DNA of 64,000 nt from Acidobacteriota bacterium. GTDB taxonomy: Bacteria; Acidobacteriota; Blastocatellia; Pyrinomonadales; Pyrinomonadaceae. Made by a program: the position numbers and the translations under genes. The stretch lies in NCBI GenBank assembly GCA_016715115.1, contig JADKBM010000004.1:1116001-1180000 (forward strand), read 5' to 3'. Below are positions 45,373-54,714 of this stretch, in pieces; position 1 is the first letter of the stretch; every line of letters starts with the position of its first letter. The notes beneath the pieces were generated by a model. That model was not told the origin of the DNA. It did not search any database and was given only the letters and a program-made list of their open reading frames with translations.

Positions 45373-45828
45373 TCAATTTAATTTATGTTCGAGTTCGCGC
45401 AGTTCGCGGGTCGGAAACGGCTGGCGCCAGTTGAATTCGAATTCGTCGGTGTCGCGATCTTCGAAAAGCTGCTGAAATGTCTCGCAAAAAGCGCGGCAGA
45501 TTTCGCGGACGTTGCCGCGATGATTGAAAACGCGGATTTTCTCGTCCGAGGCGCGGTCGCCCGTCGCGTATTCGTAGATCTCGAAGGTGAGTTCATCACC
45601 GGATCTCACGAAACGAAAGTCGAATTCTTCCGGATCGCGGTTCCACTTCAGAAGTTTCTCGCCGTTGGCGCCGTCCAGGAATCCGGCCAGAAGTGCCATC
45701 AGTTCCGAAAGCGCCGAGGTATGCGGCATATTCGCGGTGGTCGTGTGAAACTCGCCTTCCGAACCGGCAAAACCGATCGACATCCAACCGCACTGCGGAC
45801 TATTGAAACTGACTTCGAACTTGCTCAT
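45373..45828 (-). CDS. Hypothetical protein (cytoplasmic, 151 aa)
   Basis: The start at 45828 (MSKFEVSFNSPQCGWMSIGFAG) is chosen because the upstream in-frame codons are not conserved in character. It is a soluble acidic protein ending WRQPFPTRELRELEHKLN. No family or motif is recognised. It is divergent from thyA. Confidence 0.6.
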   Translation of the reverse strand: MSKFEVSFNSPQCGWMSIGFAGSEGEFHTTTANMPHTSALSELMALLAGFLDGANGEKLLKWNRDPEEFDFRFVRSGDELTFEIYEYATGDRASDEKIRVFNHRGNVREICRAFCETFQQLFEDRDTDEFEFNWRQPFPTRELRELEHKLN

Positions 45829-45976
45829 TGATGAGATTTTGCCACGGATCGCACGAATTATACGAACGCCGGATCGCGGGTTCACGCTTCAGGCTTCGGA
45901 TTCGGGTCCGAACGACGTGATTGTGACAGAATCAGGATTGCAAATCGAAAATCGCAAATCTAAAATCTAAAACCAA

Positions 45977-46822
45977 ATGAAACAGTATCAGGAACTTCTC
46001 AGGCATATTCTCGAAAACGGATCGCGGCATCACGATCGCACGGGTGTCGGCACGATCTCCGTGTTCGGGTATCAAACGCGTTACGACCTGCGCAAAGGGT
46101 TTCCGATCGTCACGACCAAGCGCGTCCCGTTCCGTTGGGTGGCCGAGGAACTGTTTTGGTTTCTCACCGGCGACACGAACGAAAAGAATCTGCACGCCCG
46201 CGGAGTCGATATCTGGGCGGAATGGGCTGACCTGGAACACACGTCCCGATTCGGACGCGAGGAAGGCGATCTCGGCCCGATCTACGGTTATCTGTGGCGA
46301 AGTTTCGGCGGCGATTACCCGGAAATGAATGGATTTGATCAGATTGCCGACCTGATCGAACAGATTGAAGCGAATCCGAATTCTCGCCGGTTGATCGTTT
46401 CCGGCTGGAATCCGCCGACGGCGAACAACGTCGATCTACCGCCTTGCCATACGCTCTTTCACTTTAAGGTGGAAAACGAAGAAACCCTGCATTGCCAGCT
46501 TTACCAACGCAGCGCGGATGCATTTCTCGGCGTTCCGTTCAACATTTCCAGCTACGCTCTGCTGACCGAAATGATCGCTCACGTCTGCGGACTCGTTCCC
46601 GGTGATTTCATTCACACGTTCGGCGATCTGCATATCTATCTGAATCATCTGGAACAGGTCGAAGAGCTGTTGTCGCGCGAACCGCTGGAATTGCCGCGGC
46701 TCGAATTTGTCGATGCGGAAAACTTGAAGGGATTGCAGGGATTGCTTGATTTCAAATACGAAAACCTGAAACTGGCGGGCTACAAATCGCACGGCAAAAT
46801 CGCCGCGCCGGTCGCTGTTTAG
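45977..46822 (+). CDS. thyA: Thymidylate synthase
   Basis: A 281-residue ThyA. The catalytic Cys157 is in LPPCHTLFHF, the dimer-donated arginines are in NSRRLIVSGWNP, and QRSADAFLGVPFNISSYALL and the folate-binding HTFGDLHIYLNHLEQ segment are intact. It makes dTMP from dUMP and methylene-tetrahydrofolate. The usual C-terminal Val is preserved (APVAV). It is followed 12 bases later by an insertion element that leaves the gene intact. Confidence 0.98.
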   Translation: MKQYQELLRHILENGSRHHDRTGVGTISVFGYQTRYDLRKGFPIVTTKRVPFRWVAEELFWFLTGDTNEKNLHARGVDIWAEWADLEHTSRFGREEGDLGPIYGYLWRSFGGDYPEMNGFDQIADLIEQIEANPNSRRLIVSGWNPPTANNVDLPPCHTLFHFKVENEETLHCQLYQRSADAFLGVPFNISSYALLTEMIAHVCGLVPGDFIHTFGDLHIYLNHLEQVEELLSREPLELPRLEFVDAENLKGLQGLLDFKYENLKLAGYKSHGKIAAPVAV

Positions 46823-46833
46823 GGAATGGAGTT

Positions 46834-48575
46834 GAGGCTGTCTGAAAAGTCCCCTCGGGTTCGGCGATTTTCGGTCTCGGGAGTGTTGTTTGAATTTCGT
46901 CGAGTTGCATACGTGGGTTATAATACTAAGTATGATACACGAGAAAAGGAAGAAGGTGGTCTTCAAGCATTACGATCAGAACCAACCGATGTTGTTGCCG
47001 CCGAGCCTGGATGATCTGGTGCCCGCGAACCATCCGGTGCGCGTTGTGAACGAAGTGATCGAGCGGATCGACATCGGCGTGCTTGAGCTTGGGTACAAAG
47101 GCGGCGGAGCGTCGAGCTACCATCCGCGGCTGCTTTTGAAGGTGCTGGTTTACGCGTATCTTCGGAATATCTATTCGTCCCGGAAGATCGAGCAGGCGTT
47201 GCAGGAAAACGTGCATTTCATGTGGCTCGCCGGCAACGCGAGGCCGGACCACAACACGCTGGCGGACTTTCGGTCGAAGCGGCTGAAAGATCATCTTGAG
47301 AAGATCTTTTCGCAGGTCGTGCTGCTGCTTGTCGAAGAGGGGGCGGTATCGTTGCGGGAAGTGATACTGGACGGGACGAAGATCGAGGCGAACGCGAACC
47401 GGTACACGTTCGTCTGGGCAAAGACGGTGGAGCGGAACAAGCAGCGGATAAGGGAACAGTTGCGTGACGTGTGGAAGTACGTCGAGCGGGCGAGCGCGGA
47501 GGAAGAGCAGGCGCCGAACGAGCCGGATTTTGAGGCGGTGGACCCGGAAGCGGTGACGCGCGCGGTGAGAGCGATCGACGAGGAGTTGCTGAAAGCCGAG
47601 CCCGATGCGAAGACAAGGCAGCGGGTGCGGAAATTGAGGCGGAGTTGCCGGGCCGGGCGGCGAAGGTCGAGGCGCAGGAGCGGATGCTGGACGGGCGACG
47701 AAGCAGTTCGAAGACCGATCATGACGCGACGTTCATGAGGATGAAGGAAGACCATCTGGGGAACGGGCAGTTGAGACCGGCGTACAATGTCCAGCTGGCG
47801 ACCGAGGGGCATTTTCTGACCGGGTACACGCTGACACAATCGGCGGGGGACACGACCGCGCTGCCGGAGCATGTCGGCAAGATGATCGAAACGTACGGAA
47901 CGGAACCCGAAAGCGTGACGGCGGATGCGGGTTACGGCAGTGAAGAGAACTACGCCTATCTGGAGAAACGGGCGATCAAGGCATTTGTGAAGTTTCCGGG
48001 GTTCGATTCCGGGAAGCCCAAGGGGAAGTTCGCGGCAGACAACTTCCAATACGACGCAGAGACCGATACTTACCGGTGTCCGGCGGGGCACGTGATGGAG
48101 TTCTCGGAGGATCGCGTGAAGACGACGCAGAACGGCCGGAAGCAAAACGTCAAAATCTACCGGACCGAGGCCTGCGGCGGATGTCCGATGCGGGCCGAAT
48201 GTTCAAGGGCGAGGGGGGACGGTCGATCGAGCGCAACGAAGAAGTTCTGAGGCACCGGCGCAAGGCGCGCGAGATGCTCGAAAGCGAGAAAGGCGTCGAA
48301 CGGAGGAAACAACGGTACGAGGTCGAGGCGGTGATCGGAAACATAAAGGAAAACAAGAAATTCAGAAGGTTCTTACTGAGGGGTTGGCAAAAGTACAGAT
48401 TGAGATCGGATTGATCGCGATCGCACACAACCTGCAAAGGCTGGCAACCGTCTGAAAAGGCGGAAATGCGCTCGGCGACCGGCCAACTGATGACGGCCGA
48501 AGCGGACTCTCCCAAAACAGACAACAGAAAAACGGCAATCCCGGAGACTTTCTGAGTGACTTTCCAGACAGCCTC
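46834..48575 (+). mobile_element. IS1182-family-like insertion sequence with broken transposase
   Basis: An 18-bp terminal inverted repeat with one mismatch bounds 1742 bases (46834-46851 and 48558-48575, GAGGCTGTCTG at both ends). It carries one transposase gene. It is inserted between thyA and the OmpA-like gene, next to GGAGTT/GGAACTCC fragments of the repeat family seen at 1095-1181. No clear target duplication is visible. Confidence 0.85.
46932..48455 (+). pseudogene. IS1182-type transposase with three single-base frame shifts
   Basis: The protein can be followed through three frames: MIHEKRKKVVFKHYDQNQP to about 47640 (DUF772-type N-terminal domain, ASSYHPRLLLKVLVYAYL), then AELPGRAAKVEAQERMLDGR to about 48200 (DDE core, ADAGYGSEENYAYLEKRAI; zinc-like CPAGHV and CGGCPMRAEC), then NEEVLRHRRKAREML and, after a last shift near 48380, IEIGLIAIAHNLQRLATV. 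All shifts go the same way (one base missing) and can be placed in G-runs. It is inactive as written. Confidence 0.85.
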
Positions 48576-48588
48576 CGGAACTCCAAGC

Positions 48589-49851
48589 TCACTTCTTCAA
48601 GACCGAATACTCGATTCGCCGATTCTGGAACTTCTCGTCGGGATTTCGGTTTTGATTGCCCGGTTTCGGACGGGATTCGCCGTAGCCTTTTTCGGTCAGC
48701 ATATTCGGATTGACGCCGTATTTTCCGACGAGCGCGTCGCGAACCGATTTTGCGCGGTTCTCCGAAAGCTTCTGGTTCTTGTCATCGGTACCGTCGCTGT
48801 CGGTATGGCCGCCGACTTCGATCTGCGTCGTTTCGGGCAGTTTCTTCAGATACTTCGACGCTTTCTCAAGGAAGATCATATCCTTGTCCGGAACGTTGAA
48901 CTTGTTGACCGCGAAATTGATTATGTAAAGATTCAGCGCGGCGGCGATGTCTTCTGCTGAATACGGTTCCTTGAGATTGTCGAGCGCCTGATTCGCGCAG
49001 CGCTGGGCTTTTTCAAACTCGCCGTTCTTGATGTTTTTGCATTCGTCCGGCGGAGTCGTCTTATCGCCGCCCGTGGCCGCCGGCGTGCAGCGCGCGGGAA
49101 TTCTGATCGTTTCGCCGTCGGAACCTTTTACTTCGCGAGATTCGCAGACAAAACCGGGCGCTTTGATATCGATCTTCTTGATCTCGTCCGACTTCAGTCC
49201 GCGGGCGATCAAACTTCCGTCGCCTTCGGTAACCGACCACTCGATCCCGTCGACAATGACCTTGCTGCCCGGCTGCGGATTCAAAACGACGAGATCGAAA
49301 CCCGACGGTCGCAGAAATATGAAGTACGCCGCGGCGATGCCGACCAGAGCAACGAAGAACATCCCCAGAAGCGCGAGCGAAGCCCAAAACCAGCCCGGAA
49401 TGCCACCTTTTTCCTTTGCTTCTTCTTTTTCCTTGTCGGCGCGTTGGGTCGGCGTCGGCGGCAAATTCTGATACTTCTGGCGTTCGGCCTCGGGAAGCTG
49501 AATGAACGGCGATGTTGCGCCGTAATTCGTCCGGTCGCCCGCCGCTTCGTTTCGCCCGCCGCCAAAATCATCCTGAGGCAGACGGATATTCTGTTCTGTC
49601 ACGCCCCAATCCGGCGTCTTGGGACTGTTTGACGGGAGATGCGTTTTGTTAAAGTCGGGTTCGTTCTTGATCGGCGGAATGTTCGAGACCGTCTTTCCCC
49701 AATCGTCAGCCTGCGGCTGCGGCTTGAAACGGGCGTTGTAGTTGGTCTTTTCCCAATCCGAAGAACCGCCGGAGTCGGGCCGCGGAATGTTCGGCGTTGT
49801 TTTGTCAAAATCATCCGGCGGCATACCCGGAACCTTTTTCGAATCGCTCAC
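48589..49851 (-). CDS. OmpA-family protein with N-terminal D-[FW]-x-K-T repeats
   Basis: A 420-residue protein. Residues 1-150 are cytoplasmic-type, disordered and hold five copies of D[FW]xxT (12-23, 31-37, 49-60, 65-71, 80-92), three of them followed by a NIPP/NIR-like tail. A membrane helix at about 153-180 is followed by a PEGA-like beta domain (GSKVIVDGIEWSVTEGDG) and a C-terminal OmpA domain (IEVGGHTDSDGTDDKNQKLSENRAKSV) that binds peptidoglycan. It should link the inner membrane to the wall. Confidence 0.85.
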   Translation of the reverse strand: MSDSKKVPGMPPDDFDKTTPNIPRPDSGGSSDWEKTNYNARFKPQPQADDWGKTVSNIPPIKNEPDFNKTHLPSNSPKTPDWGVTEQNIRLPQDDFGGGRNEAAGDRTNYGATSPFIQLPEAERQKYQNLPPTPTQRADKEKEEAKEKGGIPGWFWASLALLGMFFVALVGIAAAYFIFLRPSGFDLVVLNPQPGSKVIVDGIEWSVTEGDGSLIARGLKSDEIKKIDIKAPGFVCESREVKGSDGETIRIPARCTPAATGGDKTTPPDECKNIKNGEFEKAQRCANQALDNLKEPYSAEDIAAALNLYIINFAVNKFNVPDKDMIFLEKASKYLKKLPETTQIEVGGHTDSDGTDDKNQKLSENRAKSVRDALVGKYGVNPNMLTEKGYGESRPKPGNQNRNPDEKFQNRRIEYSVLKK

Positions 49852-50086
49852 GGCTTCGTCTCCTCGTTTCAGTTGCTTTCGCGAAAATATCTTATCACAA
49901 AACCAGACAGCAAAAAGCCTTGGGCGGGACGAGTTGAAACAGTGATTTGAGTGCGGGTTTGAAGCGGCCGCCGCCGGGAGATTTCGGAATTCGGATTTGG
50001 GAATCGGGATTTGAAATTTGAAATATCTGAAATCTCCGGAATCTGGGCGCCTGTCGGAAAAAACCGTTTGAGAACTGAATCTGCTT

Positions 50087-50310
50087 CTTCAAGCGTGCGG
50101 AGCACGCGAACTTGCGATAGCACCACGTGGAGCGGAGCGGAACGTGGTGGCCCGTCGCACCGACTTCCAAAGCGTGTGCAACACGCGTAACTCTCATTGT
50201 TGCAACAGGTCCGCGTGTTGCACACGCTCGCTTGAGTCGATCGCGGCTGACACCACGTTTCGCTCCGCTTCACGTGGTGCTATCGTAAGTGCGTGTGCTC
50301 CGCACACTGG
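50087..50310. repeat. Long palindromic repeat family B, copy 2 (intact)
   Basis: Outer arms 50087-50149 and 50251-50310 and a perfect 17-bp inner inverted repeat (50171-50187 with 50212-50228) make a 224-bp nested palindrome. It is related to the sequence flanking the IS110 element at 27005-29008 and shows what that site looked like before insertion. Confidence 0.85.
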
Positions 50311-50330
50311 AATCGATTTTTCCGACAGGC

Positions 50331-50500
50331 TCCTGGAATCTATGAAATCGCTGGAATATCTGGAATCTATGAAATCCGGAATCTCCGGAATCTCCCGAAT
50401 CCGGAATCTCTGGAATCTGGAATCTCTGGAATCTGGAATCTCTGGAATCTGGAATCTTGAATCTGGAATCTGGAATCTGGAATCCGGAATCTCTTGAATC
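50331..50500. repeat. GGAATCT heptad tandem array
   Basis: Irregular then regular 7-bp units of GGAATCT run in one orientation, ending just before the VWFA gene stop. Confidence 0.85.
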
Positions 50501-50513
50501 TCGACCTTCGACT

Positions 50514-51410
50514 TTACTTGATCGTCGGCGGCTGGGCGGCCTTGGTGCGGATCTTGATTCCGTCCTGGCCGAGAAGAAAAAGACGGCGCGCGTCGTAGGT
50601 CGACGTATTGGTCGGCAAATATGAAAGGTTGTAACGGTTGTTGCGGAGTTCGTCGCAGATGGTTTTTGCGGCCTGCTGAGCTTCCTCGAGCGGGAAGACG
50701 AGCCCGCCTGTTCCTTCTACCAACTGCCTGACGACCTCGCGGGCTTTCGGCTGATTGCGGCGGTATGCGCTGTTCGTCCGGTCCGGGATCTGCAAAAAAT
50801 AGACCGTCACATTCTGGCCCTGAAGTTCGTTCAAGGTCTTGTCGAATTTACTCTTGCTTCCGCGGTCGAGTCCGTCGCCGATGACGACGACCGCGACCTT
50901 TCGCGTTCCCGGCATCAGCGGCGCGAGAACCTCGCTGCTGGCCGCCATCAACGCGTCGAAGAGATATGGATTGCCCTGTTTGCGAAACGTCGCGAGCGAG
51001 GCTTCCAATTTTTTCGCGTCGTCGGTCCATTCCTGAATGATCTCGGGCTTTTCGTCGTAGGCAATGACGAACAGCTGATCGCCTTCGAAGATCTCGTATG
51101 CAAATTCCATCGTCGCCTGTTTCAGGACATCGATCTCGGTCGGCAGGGTTTGCGAATTGTCGATCAGAAGGACGATCTTGGACGGCGAAGGATCGAATGC
51201 GAAGTTCTTGATCTTTTGCTCGACGCTATTCTCGTAAAGCGAAAGATTCTCGACCTTGATCGGTTCTTTCGAACCATCGGCGCGAGCGGCCGTTACCGTC
51301 AGAATGGTTCCGTCAAGGTCTCCGGCCGCGCGGGAATTGTTGCGCGATTGTCCGAACGCGAAAAGTGCGGTCGAGCATATCACGAGCATTGCGGTCGAAA
51401 ATCGAAGCAT
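50514..51410 (-). CDS. VWFA-domain protein, acidobacterial type
   Basis: A 298-residue exported protein. Signal peptide MLRFSTAMLVICSTALFAFGQ; a VWFA-related domain with the MIDAS-like DNSQT and KVAVVVIGDGLDRGSKS; the VEQKIKNFAFDPSPSKIVLLID opening matches the VWFA-related domain family that is much expanded in Acidobacteriota. The function is unknown; such domains mediate metal-dependent protein binding in the periplasm. This gene supports the proposed phylum. Confidence 0.8.
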   Translation of the reverse strand: MLRFSTAMLVICSTALFAFGQSRNNSRAAGDLDGTILTVTAARADGSKEPIKVENLSLYENSVEQKIKNFAFDPSPSKIVLLIDNSQTLPTEIDVLKQATMEFAYEIFEGDQLFVIAYDEKPEIIQEWTDDAKKLEASLATFRKQGNPYLFDALMAASSEVLAPLMPGTRKVAVVVIGDGLDRGSKSKFDKTLNELQGQNVTVYFLQIPDRTNSAYRRNQPKAREVVRQLVEGTGGLVFPLEEAQQAAKTICDELRNNRYNLSYLPTNTSTYDARRLFLLGQDGIKIRTKAAQPPTIK

Positions 51411-51413
51411 TCG

Positions 51414-51725
51414 TCAGTCCTTGGCAGCGGTAGTTTCCTTCGTCGAAGTCGTTGTCGTTTCCTTTGATGCGGTTTCGGTCGTTGCGGTTGATTCGGACGA
51501 CGAACTTTTTTCCGTTCCCTTCGAAGAATCGGCCGAAGCGCCTGACTTCTGCGAATAATCAGTCACGTACCAGCCTTCGCCCTTGAACTGGAATCCGGAA
51601 AGCGACCATTGTTTCTCCAGTTTTCCACCGCATTTCTCGCAAACGGCCAGCGGCGCGTCCGAAACCTTCTGCATTCTTTCGAGATGAGCGCCGCAATCGG
51701 CGCATTTATATTCGTAAATAGGCAT
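51414..51725 (-). CDS. FmdB-family zinc-ribbon protein
   Basis: A 103-residue protein from the ATG at 51725 (MPIYEYKCADCG). The ribbon has two CxxC pairs (CADC, CEKC) and the FmdB core FQFKGEGWYVTDYSQKSG. The last 45 residues are almost only Ser/Thr/Lys/Glu. The family's role is unsettled. It lies 3 bases before the VWFA gene and is probably co-transcribed with it. Confidence 0.85.
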   Translation of the reverse strand: MPIYEYKCADCGAHLERMQKVSDAPLAVCEKCGGKLEKQWSLSGFQFKGEGWYVTDYSQKSGASADSSKGTEKSSSSESTATTETASKETTTTSTKETTAAKD

Positions 51726-51848
51726 AGTTATTGTAATGGATCGTTCCAAAACAAAAAATTATAGGTATTCGCGGGCAGGAAAAGCAAATTTTGGCAAACA
51801 TTCGGCGCATTTGATAATCAAAGTGCCGCAAGATCAAGGAGGTCTTAA

Positions 51849-52391
51849 ATGAAATTTTCACAAGTCGCAATTATGTTGTTGGTTTTGATATCCGCATCGG
51901 TCGGCGCTTCGGCGCAGACGGAACTGAAAACCGTTCCGTCCGTCGATCTCAAGCGTTACAGCGGAAAATGGTTCGAGATCGCGCGTTATCCGAACCGATT
52001 TCAGAAACAGTGCATCGGGAACGTCTCGGCGACCTACACGCAGAAGAGCAACGGCCGCATCGAGGTTTTGAACGAATGTCTGTTGAAGAACGGCAAGACC
52101 AATCGGGCGAAAGGAGACGCGAAGATCGTCGACGGAAGCAGCAACTCAAAGCTAAAGGTCAGATTCGCGCCGGCGTTCCTGTCGTTCATCCCGGCGGTTT
52201 GGGGCGATTACTGGATCATCGAGCTCGATCCGGACTACAAATTCGTAGTCATCGGCGAACCGAAGCGCGAATATTTCTGGATCCTCAGCCGCGAATCGAA
52301 AATGGACGATGCGACCTACCAAGGTATTCTGGGCCGCGCCAAAACGATGGGATTCGATCCGGCGAAGGTCGTCAAAACGGAACAGAAGTGA
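51849..52391 (+). CDS. Blc-like lipocalin
   Basis: A 180-residue lipocalin with a signal peptide (MKFSQVAIMLLVLISASVGASAQ, no lipobox Cys) and the family signature YSGKWFEIARYPNRFQ with the G-x-W turn, followed by GDYWIIELDPDYKFVVIGEP. It should bind a fatty acid or lysophospholipid in the periplasm. The ribosome site AGGAGG is 6 bases upstream. Its stop runs into a repeat array. Confidence 0.92.
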   Translation: MKFSQVAIMLLVLISASVGASAQTELKTVPSVDLKRYSGKWFEIARYPNRFQKQCIGNVSATYTQKSNGRIEVLNECLLKNGKTNRAKGDAKIVDGSSNSKLKVRFAPAFLSFIPAVWGDYWIIELDPDYKFVVIGEPKREYFWILSRESKMDDATYQGILGRAKTMGFDPAKVVKTEQK

Positions 52392-52394
52392 TTT

Positions 52395-52856
52395 CGGATT
52401 TGCGAAGTTCGATTTGCGATTTGCGATTGGGGATTTGCGATTCCAAGTATTCCAAAGATTCCAGATTCCAAGAATTCCAAAGATTCCAGATTCCAGATTC
52501 CAGATTCCAGATTCCAAGAATTCCAAGAATTCCAAGAATTCCAAGAATTCCAAGAATTCCAAAGATTCCAAGAATTCCAAAGATTCCAAAGATTCCAAAT
52601 TCCAGAATCTCCAGATCTCTGGAGTTCTTGGAATTTGGAATTCTTGGAATATGGAATCTGGAATACGTAGAATCTGGAATCTGGAATTGGAATCTGGAAT
52701 TCCTGGAATCTGGAATTCCTGGAATCTGGAATTCCTGGAATCTGGAATTCCTGGAATCTGGAATTCCTGGAATCTGGAATTCTTGGAATTTGGAATTCTC
52801 GGAATCCCCAATCCCCAATCGCAAATCGCAAATCGCAAATCCCCAAATCCCCGCCC
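52395..52856. repeat. Large inverted array of GGAATCT/GGAATTC units
   Basis: The left half (52441-52610) consists of ATTCCAAG/ATTCCAGA units and the right half (52613-52830) of their reverse complement, meeting at a small palindrome near CCAGATCTCTGG (52612). Units are 7 bp with 9-bp variants. It lies between two convergent genes and could fold into one long hairpin. Frames crossing it translate as repeats and are not genes. Confidence 0.9.
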
Positions 52857-53834
52857 TCATTCGTTTTCGGCCAGAAAGCGTTCCGCGTCGATCGCTGCCA
52901 TACAGCCGGTTCCGGCGGCGGTGATCGCCTGACGATAGTATGAATCCTGTGCGTCGCCACAGGCAAAAACTCCCGGGACGTTGGTCTTCATCGTGCGCCC
53001 GTCGGTCTTGAGATAGCCGACTTCGTCCATATCGAGGACGTCTTTGAAAAGCTCCGTGTTCGGCTTGTGCCCGATGGCGATGAAAACTCCCTCGCACGGG
53101 AAAACCGACTCTTCATTCGTCTCCTTGTTGAAGATCTTGATCCCGCTCACGCCGGCTTCCTTCGTGCCCTGGATCTCGCGAATTTCGGTGTTCCACAAAA
53201 CGTCGATCTTCTCGTGCGCAAGGACGCGTTCCTGCATAATGCGCGAGGCGCGAAACTCGTCGCGGCGGTGAATGATCGTCACGCGCGAGCCAAATTTTGT
53301 CAGAAACAGAGCCTCTTCCATCGCCGTGTCTCCGCCGCCGACAACGACCAACGGCTTGCCGCGGAAAAAGAAACCGTCGCACGTCGCGCACGCCGAAACG
53401 CCGTTTCCGCCCAAGCCTTCCGGAACGGGGTCCTCGCCGGGAACGCCGAGCCATTTAGCAGACGCGCCCGTCGAAACGATCAGCGTATCCGCCTTGATGA
53501 TCGTCGTAACTTCAGTACTGTCAGCGCTTTCCTTTCCAAAAAGAGTAAACGGACGCGACGAAAAATCGATCCGGTCGATCCACGTATTGATGATCTCCGT
53601 CCCGAACCGTTCGGCCTGTGCCCTGAACTGATTCATCAGGTCGGGTCCCATAATTCCATCGGCAAATCCGGGATAATTCTCGACGTCGGTCGTGATCGTC
53701 AACTGGCCGCCCGGTTGCGGACCGTCGATCACGAGCGGGTCGAGCTGCGCCCTTGAAGCATAAATGGCGGCCGTCAGGCCGGCCGGCCCGGAACCGAGGA
53801 TCACTACCTTGCGATGAAATTCCTTTGCTGACAT
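52857..53834 (-). CDS. trxB: Thioredoxin-disulfide reductase
   Basis: A 325-residue low-molecular-weight thioredoxin reductase. The FAD motif GSGPAGLTAAIYASRA is at residues 14-29, the redox pair C149/C152 in CATCDG, the NADPH motif VVVGGGDTAMEEAL, and the C-terminal FAD contact GVFACGDAQDSYYRQAITAAGTGCMAA. It reduces thioredoxin with NADPH in the cytoplasm. It stands alone. Confidence 0.97.
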   Translation of the reverse strand: MSAKEFHRKVVILGSGPAGLTAAIYASRAQLDPLVIDGPQPGGQLTITTDVENYPGFADGIMGPDLMNQFRAQAERFGTEIINTWIDRIDFSSRPFTLFGKESADSTEVTTIIKADTLIVSTGASAKWLGVPGEDPVPEGLGGNGVSACATCDGFFFRGKPLVVVGGGDTAMEEALFLTKFGSRVTIIHRRDEFRASRIMQERVLAHEKIDVLWNTEIREIQGTKEAGVSGIKIFNKETNEESVFPCEGVFIAIGHKPNTELFKDVLDMDEVGYLKTDGRTMKTNVPGVFACGDAQDSYYRQAITAAGTGCMAAIDAERFLAENE

Positions 53835-54250
53835 AAACGAAAAACTCCCTCAATTTCAAAACGAATTTTTACAAACCGCAATTTTATAACTTTCGCCTTG
53901 GTTTAGTCGATTTTTGAATTAGGATTTTGGAGTTCGGATCGGCACCGATCAACCGCCGCGGCGTCGCCAAGATCCAGGATCGGAAACCGAAGTTCGATTC
54001 CCGGGAGGGCGCACTTTAATCCCGGATGCACATTTGAAGGGAACTTCCTGCAAAACACGCGAAATACTCGAAAAAACAAGACGAAAATGCCCTGTTTCAA
54101 GTTTTTGGCGTGTTTCGGGGGAAACAGAATTCCTCAGCGCGCGATCCGGGTTTATTTCAGCCGAATCGTTTAAATCGTTTGTAACTTTCCAAGTTTTTCG
54201 TGATAAACTATTTGAGTTTTATCGCATTTAAGTCTTGTTTTCCTTTTATT
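53835..54250. other. Intergenic region (416 b)
   Basis: It lies between divergent trxB and the PilZ gene. I see an ATTAGGATTTTGG fragment of the heptad type, and a partly palindromic CGCGAAA/TTTCGGGGG stretch (54053-54126) that recalls 26899-26968, but no gene or clear promoter. Confidence 0.5.
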
Positions 54251-54625
54251 ATGGCTACTCCAATGTCGCCTCAGTTTGAAGAAAAACGCTTTGCATTGAG
54301 AATGGCGCTGCGCCTGCCGGTCGTTGTTTCCGGCCGCGCGGATGATGGCGCGGCGTGGAGCGAACCGACTGAAACGGACGATATTTCGACCACCGGAACT
54401 CTGTTTCATCTGAATCAGGACGTGAATGCGGGCGAGAATCTTTACCTGCGGTCGCATCGTCCGGACGGGGTTCCGGTCGAGGTCAAGGCGCGCGTCGTGC
54501 GCGTCGCGCCGGGTGCGCACGGAACCTCGCGGGTCGGAGTCGAGATCGTCGATTCAAAAGAGAACTGGCTGAGACTCTTCGTCGCCTGGGTCGCGGACGA
54601 CCGCAACGAAGAGGAAGGCAATTAG
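54251..54625 (+). CDS. PilZ-domain protein
   Basis: A 124-residue protein from the ATG at 54251 (MATPMSPQFEEKRFALRMALRLP); a GTG 51 bases upstream has no support. The cyclic-di-GMP motif is seen as RMALRLPVVVSG followed by DDISTTGTLF, close to the RxxxR and D/NxSxxG consensus. It could be an effector for the signal made by the GGDEF-EAL protein at 34632, but no direct link is visible. A repeat (54626-54712) follows. Confidence 0.82.
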   Translation: MATPMSPQFEEKRFALRMALRLPVVVSGRADDGAAWSEPTETDDISTTGTLFHLNQDVNAGENLYLRSHRPDGVPVEVKARVVRVAPGAHGTSRVGVEIVDSKENWLRLFVAWVADDRNEEEGN

Positions 54626-54712
54626 TAAATTGTTATTCGTAAATCGTTAATTGTTGGTTGAACTTCGAGATTCGAAAATCAATTAACAGTTAGCGATTTA
54701 CCATTTCCGAAT
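54626..54712. repeat. Inverted GTAAATTGTT-type repeat
   Basis: The segment 54626-54658 (GTAAATTGTTATTCGTAAAT style) and its reverse complement 54680-54704 flank a 20-base centre. It forms a hairpin between the PilZ and crotonase genes. Confidence 0.7.
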
Positions 54713-54714
54713 AT

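Larger units (their letters stand above)
49852..50513. other. Repeat-filled spacer (662 b)
   Basis: No gene is visible. It contains irregular AATTCGGATTTGGGAATC repeats (49980-50045), the palindromic repeat copy 2 (50087-50310) and a GGAATCT tandem array (50331-50500). Confidence 0.8.

Noticed and set aside
52152..52838. Open frames of about 200-320 codons over the lipocalin-trxB spacer
   Set aside because: They translate as GIPDSRNSRFQEFQ-type repeats from the heptad array, so they are not proteins.
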